A stretch of DNA of 64,000 nucleotides from Microbacterium testaceum StLB037 (GCF_000202635.1 NC_015125.1:744001-808000), one strand, 5' to 3'; positions 46,377-54,954 are shown, counted from the first letter of the stretch. Numbers and translations: made by a program. The notes: generated by a model not told the origin, from the sequence alone.

Positions 46377-47119
46377 CGCTCGCTCTCCGGCGCCCGGTCA
46401 TCCGACAGGGCAGCGGTCACGGCCGATTCCACTCCCTCTCCGAACGACGACACAGGAGAATCGAGCACCATGCGGCCGCCCCGCAACACGATCACGCGGC
46501 TGGCCACGCGCGCCGCGAGATCGAGGTCGTGGCTCGAGGCCAGAACAGTGACTTGCTGCTCGCGCAAGCTCATAAGGAGGGCTTCGAATGAACGGGACGC
46601 CAGGAAGTCGAGGCCGATGAACGGCTCGTCGAGCACGACAAACTCCGGTGCCGGCAAGAGCGCCGCGATGATCTGCGCCTTGCGAGCCGTCCCCAGGCTC
46701 AGCGCGGAGAGCGGCCGCCGAGTTCGGGCGGGGAAGTCGAGCATTCGGGCGTACGCGTCGGCCCGCTCCTCCCAGCCATTGATGACGGTTCCGCGCGCGG
46801 ACTCGAAGGCGAGGCGGCAGTAATCCCAATACTCCTCGGCAGTGAACTCTCCCAGAACGTCGCGCGGAGAATCTGTGACGTACGCGACCCGGGAGAAAAC
46901 CGAGCGCGGTCGAGGGAACGCTGACTCTCCGAAGAGACGTACCGTTCCCGCAACCACCCGGGAGTTGAGGCCGAGCAGGGCCGTAATCAGCGTGCTCTTG
47001 CCGGACCCGTTCGGCCCGATGAGCGAGACGAAATCGCCCCTCTCGATGCTCACATCAATGGGGCCCAGCTCGAAGCTGCCGACGCGGGTGCGTAGACCCG
47101 CGACATGGAGAATCGTCAT
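46373..47119 (-). CDS. ABC transporter ATPase of the peptide operon
   Basis: A 248-residue ATPase with Walker A GPNGSGKS (residues 35-42), Q-loop region VAYVTDSPRD, Walker B EFVVLDEP and switch His in ASSHD. The signature motif is degenerate (LSLGTARK instead of LSGGQ). It would energise the adjoining membrane protein for peptide export or self-immunity. The ATG at 47119 overlaps the protease stop. Confidence 0.92.
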   Translation of the reverse strand: MTILHVAGLRTRVGSFELGPIDVSIERGDFVSLIGPNGSGKSTLITALLGLNSRVVAGTVRLFGESAFPRPRSVFSRVAYVTDSPRDVLGEFTAEEYWDYCRLAFESARGTVINGWEERADAYARMLDFPARTRRPLSALSLGTARKAQIIAALLPAPEFVVLDEPFIGLDFLASRSFEALLMSLREQQVTVLASSHDLDLAARVASRVIVLRGGRMVLDSPVSSFGEGVESAVTAALSDDRAPESER

Positions 47120-48045
47120 CGTCGATCCACCCCGCCCGCACGAAGTACTCTGCCGTCCCCGAAGATCGGGAGAAGGCTGAAAAGGTGCCCCGCCGCTATG
47201 ACGAGAGTGACGCACCCGATGCTGAGACGGACGTTGTCGATGGCGGCAAGCTGCCACCCTGGCTCGAACAGACCGAGAAGGAGAGCGCCACAGATTGCCG
47301 CGAAAGTCGCGCCCGCGAACGGACCGGCGACGATCACGGCCTGCATGCGATCCTTCGGCCCGGGTGCGAGCAGGACGGAGGCCGCTCCACGCCGAACCTG
47401 TACCCCGACAACAGGCACACTGAGCAATCGGCCGACGAGCAGATGACCGAGTTCGTGGACGATGGCGCTCGCGAGAATGAGCAGGGCCACGACGTTGGTG
47501 ATGAGCGCCAACAGGGCCGAGCGGTCAGCCGTGAACGCCGGTGTGAGCGGTATCGAGAAGTCCGTGGCAACCACTGCGACCAGGGCCATCACGACAGCTG
47601 ACGCGGTCAGGTAGGTGAGCCCCTCTACGACCGCGCGGACGACGTTGGCCGTCGCCGGCGCGTAGATGCGCCGCGACGCGAGGCGTGTGGGGGCGAGGGA
47701 TCTTGTGACGAGCATGACTATGGCGTCGAAAGGCCACATCGCGAGATCTCGAGCCCACTCCCGCGCGAAGGACTGATGGATCGACAGCAGACGAAGAGCG
47801 TGCAATCTCAGAACGAAAGCGAACAGCGAGTCCTCGACCTGTGCGACCGGCGCCGCAGAGAGATAAGCCATTGCCTGGGCGAGTTCACGGGTGGTGGCTC
47901 CTTCGCGACAGCTCTTCGCGACGATCTCCCCATAAGCATCGACGGGGTACTCGCGCCCTGCGGCATCACGCAAGTACCCCGCCTGGACAGTCACACCGGG
48001 AGCCAGAGCAACGGCTGCCCCGGTGTGAACTGCGTCGTTGTGCAT
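47116..48045 (-). CDS. PqqD-like domain fused to M50 intramembrane metalloprotease
   Basis: A 309-residue protein. Residues 12-90 resemble PqqD/RiPP recognition elements: a short beta-hairpin, then PVDAYGEIVAKSCREGATT and two helices ending LRLHALRLLSI. Residues 130-300 hold about five membrane segments with the zinc motif HELGH at 197-201 and a second-site DG motif (LLPIFGDG, Asp297), as in YydH and other M50 peptide proteases. This suggests leader binding and cleavage of the precursor at the membrane. The ATG at 48045 starts five bases after the precursor stop; an earlier in-frame start would overlap it by 66 bases. Confidence 0.8.
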   Translation of the reverse strand: MHNDAVHTGAAVALAPGVTVQAGYLRDAAGREYPVDAYGEIVAKSCREGATTRELAQAMAYLSAAPVAQVEDSLFAFVLRLHALRLLSIHQSFAREWARDLAMWPFDAIVMLVTRSLAPTRLASRRIYAPATANVVRAVVEGLTYLTASAVVMALVAVVATDFSIPLTPAFTADRSALLALITNVVALLILASAIVHELGHLLVGRLLSVPVVGVQVRRGAASVLLAPGPKDRMQAVIVAGPFAGATFAAICGALLLGLFEPGWQLAAIDNVRLSIGCVTLVIAAGHLFSLLPIFGDGRVLRAGGVDRR

Positions 48046-48050
48046 GAGTG

Positions 48051-48320
48051 TCAGCAGCCCCGGCCCCAGTACGAGATCACAGCCGAGTAGCAGGCGCTGA
48101 AGGAACGAGCCCCACACACACTGCAGATGTAGAGGACGACGCCGAGCGCGAGCCCCAGAATGGCGGCGACCGCACCTGCGACGGCCCAGTCAGCTTCAAC
48201 AATGGCGTCGGAATCGGGCGACAGAACCGTGGGGTCGAACGAAGGAGCGGCGAACGCAGCCTCCAGATCAGAAGCGCTCCAATCGACTTCGGGCTGCATG
48301 ACGGACGTTGTGACAGACAT
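48051..48320 (-). CDS. candidate RiPP precursor peptide ending in Cys
   Basis: An 89-residue protein with an ideal AAAGGAGG ribosome binding site. Residues 1-44 are an acidic leader-like part (DWSASDLEAAFAAP, then Asp/Ser/Pro). Residues 45-65 form a hydrophobic, Gly/Ala-rich helix (AVAGAVAAILGLALGVVLY). The C-terminal 24 residues contain Cys66, Cys69, Cys77 and Cys89, the last being the final residue after YWGRG. First position in an operon with a PqqD-M50 protease and ABC exporter marks it as the likely substrate. It resembles no bacteriocin family I can name. No radical-SAM or lanthionine enzyme is present nearby. Confidence 0.7.
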   Translation of the reverse strand: MSVTTSVMQPEVDWSASDLEAAFAAPSFDPTVLSPDSDAIVEADWAVAGAVAAILGLALGVVLYICSVCGARSFSACYSAVISYWGRGC

Positions 48321-48379
48321 CTGCTTCCTCCTTTGCCTTGAGGGGCTCTCCGCCCCGTATGGGTTACAAGGACACGTAA

Positions 48380-48402
48380 GCATGTATGCATGCCCACATG
48401 TA
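48380..48402. promoter_or_regulatory. candidate operator upstream of the peptide operon
   Basis: GCATG-N4-CATGC (48380-48393) is followed by a second CATGTA (48397-48402) sixteen bases from the first (48381-48386). It lies 60-80 bases before the precursor start. The gap 48321-48698 has no other supported gene; a convincing -10/-35 pair could not be assigned. Confidence 0.35.
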
Positions 48403-48698
48403 CACACTTCACCTCACCGAACGACGGAGTTAGCCCGGCTGGATTCCAGCGCACGTGCGCTCAAGAAACGAGAGCGCGCAAGGATGCTCGGACCGAGTGC
48501 CGACCTTCGCTCCACCCCGGCGAGGCCCTGACATTTCCTCCGGGAGGGTCACGCTCCCACCCACGCGCGGGACACCCTCCTCGACGCCCGTATCGGTCTT
48601 CGCTTTCGCGAGGCGGACCACCTGTCCGCTAGGCGAGTGCAGGACTACGCGGGACCTGGCGAGCAGGCTCGATCCCCACCGCCACGCGCGCGAGGCCG

Positions 48699-48729
48699 TG
48701 ACTGACCAATGGTCAGTCACATGTATCCT
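48699..48729 (+). promoter_or_regulatory. TetR operator and promoter of the reductase-tetR operon
   Basis: TGACTGACC-N3-GGTCAGTCA (48699-48719) is a perfect palindrome of TetR type. It overlaps the -35 region and abuts a TATCCT -10 hexamer (48724-48729). The GTG at 48736 lies seven bases after the hexamer, so the transcript is probably leaderless. Confidence 0.7.
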
Positions 48730-48735
48730 TCACAC

Positions 48736-49326
48736 GTGTCCCCGCAAACCCCACTCCCGCTCTCCCTCGGCGTCATCGTCGGCAGCCTCCGCGCGACCTC
48801 GGTGACCCGCCTCATCGCCGAGAACCTCGTCGCCGGAGCGCCCGCCGGTGTCAACGCGCGATTCCTCGACATCGCCGACCTCCCGCTGTACAACGAAGAC
48901 CTCGACATCGAGGTCGCCGACACAGCCCCGGCACCGTGGACCCGTTTCCGTGAGGAGGTGCGCGCGGCCGACGCCATCCTCTTCGTCACGCCCGAATACA
49001 ACCGCTCGGTTCCGGCGCCGCTGAAGAACGCGATCGACGTCGGCTCCGCCCCGCACGATCAGAACGTGTTCGCCGGCCTGCCCGCGGCCGTCGTATCCGG
49101 CTCGCCGGGCCGGATGGGTGCCTTCGGTGCCAACCACCACCTGCGCCAGTCGCTGGTGTTCCTCGACATGCCCACCATGCAGCAGCCCGAGCTGTACATC
49201 GGCGGAAGCTACGACCTCTTCGACGACAACGGACGACTGATCGATCCGGACATGACGCGCCGATTCGAGGCCTACATGGAACGATTTGTCGCGTGGACGA
49301 CGCGGCATCCGAAGAACCCGACGTGA
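48736..49326 (+). CDS. NADPH-dependent FMN reductase family protein
   Basis: A 196-residue flavodoxin-like protein: LGVIVGSLRATSVTRLIAENL binds the FMN phosphate, and ILFVTPEYNRSVPAPLKNAIDV is the family signature. Such quinone or azo reductases protect against electrophiles. The leaderless GTG at 48736 is favoured, because ATGs at 48709 and 48721 lie inside the operator/promoter. It shares an operon with the tetR-type gene. Confidence 0.9.
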   Translation: MSPQTPLPLSLGVIVGSLRATSVTRLIAENLVAGAPAGVNARFLDIADLPLYNEDLDIEVADTAPAPWTRFREEVRAADAILFVTPEYNRSVPAPLKNAIDVGSAPHDQNVFAGLPAAVVSGSPGRMGAFGANHHLRQSLVFLDMPTMQQPELYIGGSYDLFDDNGRLIDPDMTRRFEAYMERFVAWTTRHPKNPT

Positions 49327-49889
49327 AGACGGCGGCGACGCTCGGCCGACGCGCCCCCGCGCAGCGGCGCGTGGCCGTGGTAACTGCGGCACGGGATCTC
49401 TTCCTGGCCCAGGGCGTGGAAGCGACGAGCGTGGATGCCATCGCCCGCCGCGCGGGTGTCGCCAAGGGCACCGTCTACCTGTCGTTCCCCACCAAGCAGC
49501 ACCTCGTTCGCGCGATCGAGGAGGAGTTCGACGCGCTCATCCTCGACCGCCTGCGGAGCGCAACCTCCACCGCCCCTCCCGACGCCGCGACCGCCGCCGC
49601 GATGTGGTGCACCGCCCTCGTCGAGGCCTCCCTCGACAACCTTGAGGTCCACGACTTCCTCTTCTACGGCAGGAGCGCGCGCGTCGCCGAGCGGACAGTG
49701 GATGCCACGCTGAGCGACGACCTCGCCGGGGTGCTGCGCGATCGTGGGGTGACGGATGCCGAGGAGGTTGCGGTGTTCCTGATCGGGGGTGTGACGGCGC
49801 TCACGGACCTCGCCGTCCTGCGCGATTCAGACCGAACGGAGCTCTCGGCCAGGGTTGAGCGGCTCGTGTCTGCCGCCCTTCACGCATGA
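49323..49889 (+). CDS. TetR family repressor
   Basis: A 188-residue protein with an N-terminal helix-turn-helix (AARDLFLAQGVEATSVDAIARRAGVAKGTVYLSF) and a variable ligand-binding C-terminal domain. The GTG at 49323 overlaps the reductase stop (GTGA). It most likely represses its own operon through the palindrome upstream of the reductase. Confidence 0.93.
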   Translation: MKTAATLGRRAPAQRRVAVVTAARDLFLAQGVEATSVDAIARRAGVAKGTVYLSFPTKQHLVRAIEEEFDALILDRLRSATSTAPPDAATAAAMWCTALVEASLDNLEVHDFLFYGRSARVAERTVDATLSDDLAGVLRDRGVTDAEEVAVFLIGGVTALTDLAVLRDSDRTELSARVERLVSAALHA

Positions 49890-49901
49890 AAGGTTAGACG
49901 C

Positions 49902-50312
49902 ATGCCCTCCGCCGTCACACTCATCCGCTCGACAGCACTGTCCGACAGAGCAGAGTACGCGTACGCCGCCACCGCTCCCGCCGATGCGCGGCTGATCTTC
50001 CTCGCCGGTTCCTGCCCACTGAACCTCGACGGCACGACCGGCGGCATCGGCGATTACGCAGCCCAGGCGGCGAAGTGCGTCGAGAACATGACGATCGCAC
50101 TTCGCGAGGCCGGCGCCGGGATCACGGATGTCATCAGCACGCGCGTTCTGGTGGCCTCGACGCGCCAGGCCGACCTTGTGGCGGCATGGGAGGTCGTCCG
50201 GGAGGCATTCGGTGAGCACGACGTTCCGAGCACGCTCCTCGGCGTCACCGTGCTCGGGTACGACGACCAGCTCGTCGAGATCGAAGCGGTTGCGGCGGTC
50301 ATCGACCGCTAG
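49902..50312 (+). CDS. RidA/YjgF family protein
   Basis: A 136-residue protein with the Rid fold features: YAYAATAPADARLIFLAGSCPLN, AAQAAKCVENM, and a [22 protein letters not shown] segment. Members hydrolyse reactive enamines/imines. The canonical Arg of RidA in the ISTRVLV strand is present. It lies 12 bases after tetR and probably shares the operon. Confidence 0.88.
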   Translation: MPSAVTLIRSTALSDRAEYAYAATAPADARLIFLAGSCPLNLDGTTGGIGDYAAQAAKCVENMTIALREAGAGITDVISTRVLVASTRQADLVAAWEVVREAFGEHDVPSTLLGVTVLGYDDQLVEIEAVAAVIDR

Positions 50313-50389
50313 GTCTCGGCCGCGAGGACTCACGGACGACCGCGGAGATACTCCCGCGTTGCCACGTCTCGCGCGGGCAATATGGACTG

Positions 50390-50758
50390 ATGACCCTGCG
50401 CAAGCCGGAGACAGCACTCCCCCACTGCGACGTCTGCACCTCTGTCGCGGTCTATCGAGACTTCTACGGCAGGCGCGTCATCGACATCGCGCCGACCGAA
50501 GACCGCCTTGCCGAGCGGCTGGACGACGGACGGATGCGCGTTCTGCGCGCCGACGTCCCCCTCCGCGACATGATGCCGTTGGCCAGGTCGGATCTGAAGT
50601 TCACAATCGTGCTCTTCGCCAGGTGCGATGTATGCGGGACCACCTGGTTCTACGGGCTGTGCATCCGAGGCCAACCCATGTACAAGCCGGTGGAGGCGGG
50701 CGCCGAGAACGCGTGGGCGTGGGACCCGGTGCCGGAGCGAGAGCGGTGGGCGGAGTGA
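50390..50758 (+). CDS. hypothetical protein with two CDVC motifs
   Basis: A 122-residue soluble protein with CDVC near residue 13 and again near residue 79, a possible four-Cys zinc site. The rest is not recognised. Confidence 0.5.
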   Translation: MTLRKPETALPHCDVCTSVAVYRDFYGRRVIDIAPTEDRLAERLDDGRMRVLRADVPLRDMMPLARSDLKFTIVLFARCDVCGTTWFYGLCIRGQPMYKPVEAGAENAWAWDPVPERERWAE

Positions 50759-50850
50759 GGGACCGCCGGACTCGTCGACGCACGCCACAGCGACAAACGC
50801 ACCCCGTCATCCCATCCGCCTGATCTTGGCGCCATCAGGCGGAGGACGCC

Positions 50851-52020
50851 TCACCTCGGCGCCGCGAGCACGGCCGCCATCCCCTCCCGCAGGTCGCGCA
50901 CGAACGCCCCCGGCATCTCCAGCGCGGGAAAGTGGCCACCCGCCTCGGGTGCCCGCCACCGCACGATGCGATGGAACCGTTCCTCCGCCCAGGGCCGCGG
51001 ATGCTTCTCGATGTCGTGCGGATAGGCGGTGAGGGCCGCGGGCACCGTTACCCGAAGGTCGGGGTCGAGAGACTGATGGCTCTCGAAGTAGATCCGCGCC
51101 GCTGACGCGCCGGTCGCGGTGAGCCAGTACAGCGTCACGTTGTCGAGGAAGCGGTCGCGCGAGACGGTCTCGAACGGCGAGTCGACCGTGTCGCTCCACT
51201 CGAAGAACTTCTCGAGGATCCACGCGAGCAGCCCGACGGGCGAGTCGACCAGGGAGTACCCGATCGTCTGCGGCGCGGTCGCCATGACCCTCGCATAGGC
51301 GAGGCGGTTCCTCTCGAAAGCGCGGGTGTGCTCGACCCACTGCCGTTCGGTGTCGTCGAGCCCGTCGAGACGGAGGCCGGGCGGCGCACTCGGCATGGTC
51401 GTATGGATGCCAATGACGTGCGCCGGAAACCGGCCACCGAGCGCGATGGTGACCGGCCCGCCCCAGTCGCCCCCGTGGGCAAGGAAGCGGTCGTACCCGA
51501 GCCTGCCCATGAGCTGGACCCACGCGGCCGCGATGCGTTCCGTGCCCCATCCCTCTTCGGCGGGCTTGTCGGAGTAGCCGTACCCCGGCAGCGACGGCAC
51601 GACGAGGTGGAACGCTGGCGCGGCGGCATCCTGAGGCTCGGCAAGCTCGTCGATGACGTCGAGGAACTGGGCAACGCTCCCCGGCCAGCCGTGGGTCAGA
51701 ACGAGCGAGGTGGCATCCGGCCGCGGCGAACGGCGGTGGAGGAAATGGATGCCGAGCCCGTCGATGACCGTGCGGAACTGACCGATCTCGTTCAACCGAC
51801 GCTCGAACGAACGCGCCAGTCATAGGTGGTGCGCCAGTACTCGATCAGCTCGACGTGTCGGCGAGGGGTGGGCCTTGCTCCCACCGGTCGCGGCCTCGCG
51901 CGTAGCGGGGTGTCGTCGCGCGTTCGGGGAGTCGTGTTGAGGCCACGCGTGCGCGCAACGCGGCGAGATCTTCGTCGGTGGCGTGCTGCTCGATGAACAC
52001 GTGCGGAAACCACGAGAAGA
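50851..52020 (-). pseudogene. epoxide hydrolase, N-terminal domain broken by frameshifts
   Basis: The open part (50851-51795, starting MNEIGQFRTVIDGLGIHFLH) is an alpha/beta hydrolase: HGWPGS oxyanion loop, nucleophile in GGDWGG, and a C-terminal GGHFPALEMP with the catalytic His. Family members need an EHN domain of about 110 residues first. Here that domain is scattered over three frames: ATDEDLAALRARVASTRLPE, then VELIEYWRTTYDWR, then the main frame. At least two frameshifts (near 51805 and 51860) separate them and no normal start is visible upstream, so the gene is probably inactive. Confidence 0.75.
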
Positions 52021-52556
52021 AGGCGCGGTTGCCGGCTCGGCGCGTGAGAGCTGACCGCGCCAGAGGGGCCTCTCACGCGCGACGCATCGACAGGCGGCTC
52101 GGATCCTTCCGGACCTCGAGCCTCATACTTCCTCGGTACTTTCCAGCGCACTTGCGCCGCGAGCAAGGACCGACACCGCTCCCACTAGTCACCTCGATCA
52201 CGACCGGTCCGGGCCGGCGCTTCACGCCGCAGTCCTCGTCCGCGCCACCATCGTCTGGACTCAGACAGTGTCAGACACGCCCCAGACGAAGGTCACCCGA
52301 AAGGTGATCTTCGGTCGCTGACAAGAAACGTCATTCCGCAAGCAAATTGGCCGCGCGACTCCGGCTCGTCGCTGAGAGGTGCCGACAAACCAACCATCGA
52401 CGGAAGCCACGGACGCGCCTCACCCTCTGAAGAAGATCGTGGACGAGGAGCACGGGACCGATACGTTCACCCACGCCTCACCCTCAGACGTCGTCGAAGA
52501 CGTCGTGCCGGTCCTGCCGGATCCGATGGGTGCATCCCTCGCGAAGGAGCAAGTCG
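52021..52556. other. gene-free stretch upstream of a secreted protein
   Basis: No gene is firmly supported in these 536 bases. A plus-strand frame from a GTG near 52379 encodes about 88 residues with acidic sequence (DVVEDVVPVLPDPMG), overlapping the secreted gene start; it has no ribosome binding site and remains doubtful. Confidence 0.3.
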
Positions 52557-53645
52557 ATGGAAGTACGAAAATCAGTCAGCGCACTAACGGGACTCGGGAT
52601 AGCGATCCTGGTTGTCAGTGGGGTGGCCCCCGCGTACGCAGCTGATGAGACCGTCAATCCGGATGAGGTTGTGCAGACGATCCAAGACGTCGGGCCAGTA
52701 AGTGCGGTGGGAGGAGAAGATGTCGAAAGAACCGACATGGGACTCATCGCCGACGTGAATGGTCTGCAAGTCTCCATTCCGAACGACCCGAAGGCCGGCA
52801 TCGTTCTGGGGACGGGTGATGCGGCAGTCGCTGTCGGGCTTCCGTTCTCGGACAAAGCGGATTCAGCGGCAATGCCGAGCGAGTCAGGCGTGGCCGTCTA
52901 CGACAACAACAATTCCTCGCACACTGTCCCGATCATTCGCGATGATGGCGGCGTCCAGATCACCACTGTGATCGAGAACGCGTCCGCACCCCGCAAGTAT
53001 GCGTACCCCATTTCCCTTCCTGATGGACTGACGCTCGAACGGGGAGTCAATGGTGATGTCTCGGCGACGCCGGCGGGATCGTCAATCCCTGCACTGTATG
53101 TCGCCGCCCCATGGGCGAAGGACGCGAACGGCGACCCCGTCCACACGCACTACGAGGTGAGCGGCAACACCATCACACAGGTGGTGGACTTTTCAGAACA
53201 ATCGTCATTCCCCATCGTTGCCGACCCCGCGACCTACGTGGACTACACAACTGCGTCGGTGACTAATGTGTCGCGACTGGGAACGTTGACCCGCTGGCAG
53301 TTTCTTAACTCGTGTACGGCGGCGCGCGGACGCACCTGCTCGGTGAGCCGCGCGTACCAGGTCACCGCCACGGTGCAGACCTCCCTCGGGGTCTCCTACT
53401 CCGTCATCTCAGGGTCGATCAACGTGACCAATGGCGAGACCTTCCAGTTCACGGCGACCTGTGGAATTCCCAACGGGCCGGGCACCGCCTCGCTCTACGC
53501 CCAAGCGGACAAGACGTCCTACCAGGTGAGGACAGTGCGCCGGTGGGGAGTTCCAACCGCAGGCGGGGGCTCGATGCACGAGGAGACGAAAGTGAGCGGG
53601 ACGCTTTACGCGTACAAGCCCAACTTGAGGTATTCATGCGTGTGA
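52557..53645 (+). CDS. secreted protein of unknown function (FPIVADP type)
   Basis: A 362-residue protein with a signal peptide (basic start, hydrophobic core, PAYA-AD cleavage near residue 30) and a GAAGGAG ribosome binding site. The mature part is beta-rich. It contains the VVDFSEQSSFPIVADP segment shared by many actinobacterial secreted proteins of unknown function, then a C-terminal beta domain with four Cys likely forming disulfides. GC content is visibly lower than in the metabolic genes. It overlaps a small membrane protein gene at its 3' end. Confidence 0.75.
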   Translation: MEVRKSVSALTGLGIAILVVSGVAPAYAADETVNPDEVVQTIQDVGPVSAVGGEDVERTDMGLIADVNGLQVSIPNDPKAGIVLGTGDAAVAVGLPFSDKADSAAMPSESGVAVYDNNNSSHTVPIIRDDGGVQITTVIENASAPRKYAYPISLPDGLTLERGVNGDVSATPAGSSIPALYVAAPWAKDANGDPVHTHYEVSGNTITQVVDFSEQSSFPIVADPATYVDYTTASVTNVSRLGTLTRWQFLNSCTAARGRTCSVSRAYQVTATVQTSLGVSYSVISGSINVTNGETFQFTATCGIPNGPGTASLYAQADKTSYQVRTVRRWGVPTAGGGSMHEETKVSGTLYAYKPNLRYSCV

Positions 53646-53914
53646 CGGGCGCTCTCGTCGCGTTCACTGCCTGCGTGGTCGCCGTCGTCGCCGGATTGGT
53701 CCTCTTCGCCGGTACCGTTCCGGTTGGGGCGTGCACGGGCGTGGTGTACGACGCGTCCATGTGTGAGAGTCTGCGACTTCGACAGTCGCTCCTCGCTGCA
53801 ATCCTGATCGGGTCGGCGTTGATTTCCGCATCTGTCATCTTTGGCGCTCTGCTCATCTCAGCGGGAACGGTGCGCGGGCGCCCCACTCCCGCTGGAGACC
53901 CGCAGACAGACTGA
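53636..53914 (+). CDS. small membrane protein
   Basis: A 92-residue protein with two hydrophobic segments (residues 5-28 and 50-75) around a loop with two Cys. It starts inside the last codons of the secreted protein gene (ten-base overlap), suggesting a functional pair such as secreted factor and membrane partner. Confidence 0.6.
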   Translation: MRVTGALVAFTACVVAVVAGLVLFAGTVPVGACTGVVYDASMCESLRLRQSLLAAILIGSALISASVIFGALLISAGTVRGRPTPAGDPQTD

Positions 53915-54066
53915 ACCAGCTCTTAGGACGGTCTACCCCTTCTGCTGCCAGGGCGCTTCGCGCTGACCACTGCCGGCATCATCGCCCCGGCAATGGTCAG
54001 CGCGACGCTCGTTCTCATCCTCGGCCGACGCGTCCTGAGCCCGCGTCGACGATCGAGTCAATAAAC

Positions 54067-54438
54067 ATGGATGCCATGCAGGAATGCATGCAGTCCCTGA
54101 ACGCGTGCGCTATGGCCGCGGCGATGTGCGCCGGCAGCGACATGATGCACGGCCCCGACATGGCGACGTGCTGCGCCATGTGCTCGAACATGGTCGAGAT
54201 GGCTCAGGCGACGATGCACATGATGATGCGTCCGGCCGGGATGAACATGGACGTGATGAGCGCCATGACGACCGCCTGCATGACCATGGGCAAAGCCTGC
54301 GCCGCCGAGTGCCGCGCCCACGCCGACATGGACGAGATGTGCCGCTACTGCGCGATGGCCTGCGACGACATGGTCACGAAGTGCGAGGCCATGATGGCCT
54401 CGATGTCTTCCCGAGTTCTCGAGACGCGCGGCCGCTGA
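54067..54438 (+). CDS. copper-storage-like protein, truncated copy 2
   Basis: The 123-residue frame repeats copy 1 from MDAMQECMQSLNAC onward with only three substitutions, but lacks its first 19 residues, promoter and ribosome binding site. The C-terminus diverges (SSRVLETRGR instead of TA). All 13 Cys are kept. It may be unexpressed or read from a new upstream signal. Confidence 0.65.
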   Translation: MDAMQECMQSLNACAMAAAMCAGSDMMHGPDMATCCAMCSNMVEMAQATMHMMMRPAGMNMDVMSAMTTACMTMGKACAAECRAHADMDEMCRYCAMACDDMVTKCEAMMASMSSRVLETRGR

Positions 54439-54460
54439 CGACCCGTCGGCGGCCGTTTCC

Positions 54461-54718
54461 TTACGCGACGCGTGCGGTCGTGATGACCGTTGACGCGCTG
54501 AGCAGTTCCGCGACGGGGTGGTAGGCCACGGGCTCCCCCACCGCGATGTCGACGGCCGGGCCGATCACGCGCAGCGTCACGGTCGCGCCGTTCAGCAGCG
54601 CGACGGTCGTCGTCGTGCCATCAGCGTCGACCACGAGCCCGTCCCACCATGCCGCAGGGTTCGAGGCTGCCATGCAGCGCTGAATCGGGTGGACTGTCGA
54701 CGAGATCGCGCGGGACAT
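54461..54718 (-). CDS. 85-residue hypothetical protein (copy 2)
   Basis: Nearly identical to the protein at 43548-43805 with a handful of substitutions and no frame damage, so selection may be maintaining it. It converges with the truncated copper-storage-like copy. Confidence 0.6.
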   Translation of the reverse strand: MSRAISSTVHPIQRCMAASNPAAWWDGLVVDADGTTTTVALLNGATVTLRVIGPAVDIAVGEPVAYHPVAELLSASTVITTARVA

Positions 54719-54954
54719 GGCTTCACCTGCCTTCGAGGGGTTCGGTGAAACGAAGCTACGGAATCGAGGGCAAATGCGTCGCGGTACGCGTGCTGACGCG
54801 TAACGCTTCGCCGCCCGTCTGAGAATGCCCGTGTCGCGACACTTCCAGCTCTATGACAGGCAAGCAGTCATCAGCCAAAATCCTCGCCAGGGCGCCGTGG
54901 AATTCTACCTCGCCACCAACGACAGCGTCCTCAGCTCACGCTAATGTTCGTTCT

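Larger units (their letters stand above)
54065..54765. repeat. duplicated segment, copy 2
   Basis: Direct repeat of 43189-43850. The left junction falls within the copper-storage-like gene; the right junction lies just past the upstream region of the 85-residue gene, where the sequences part at about 43850/54765. Confidence 0.8.
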
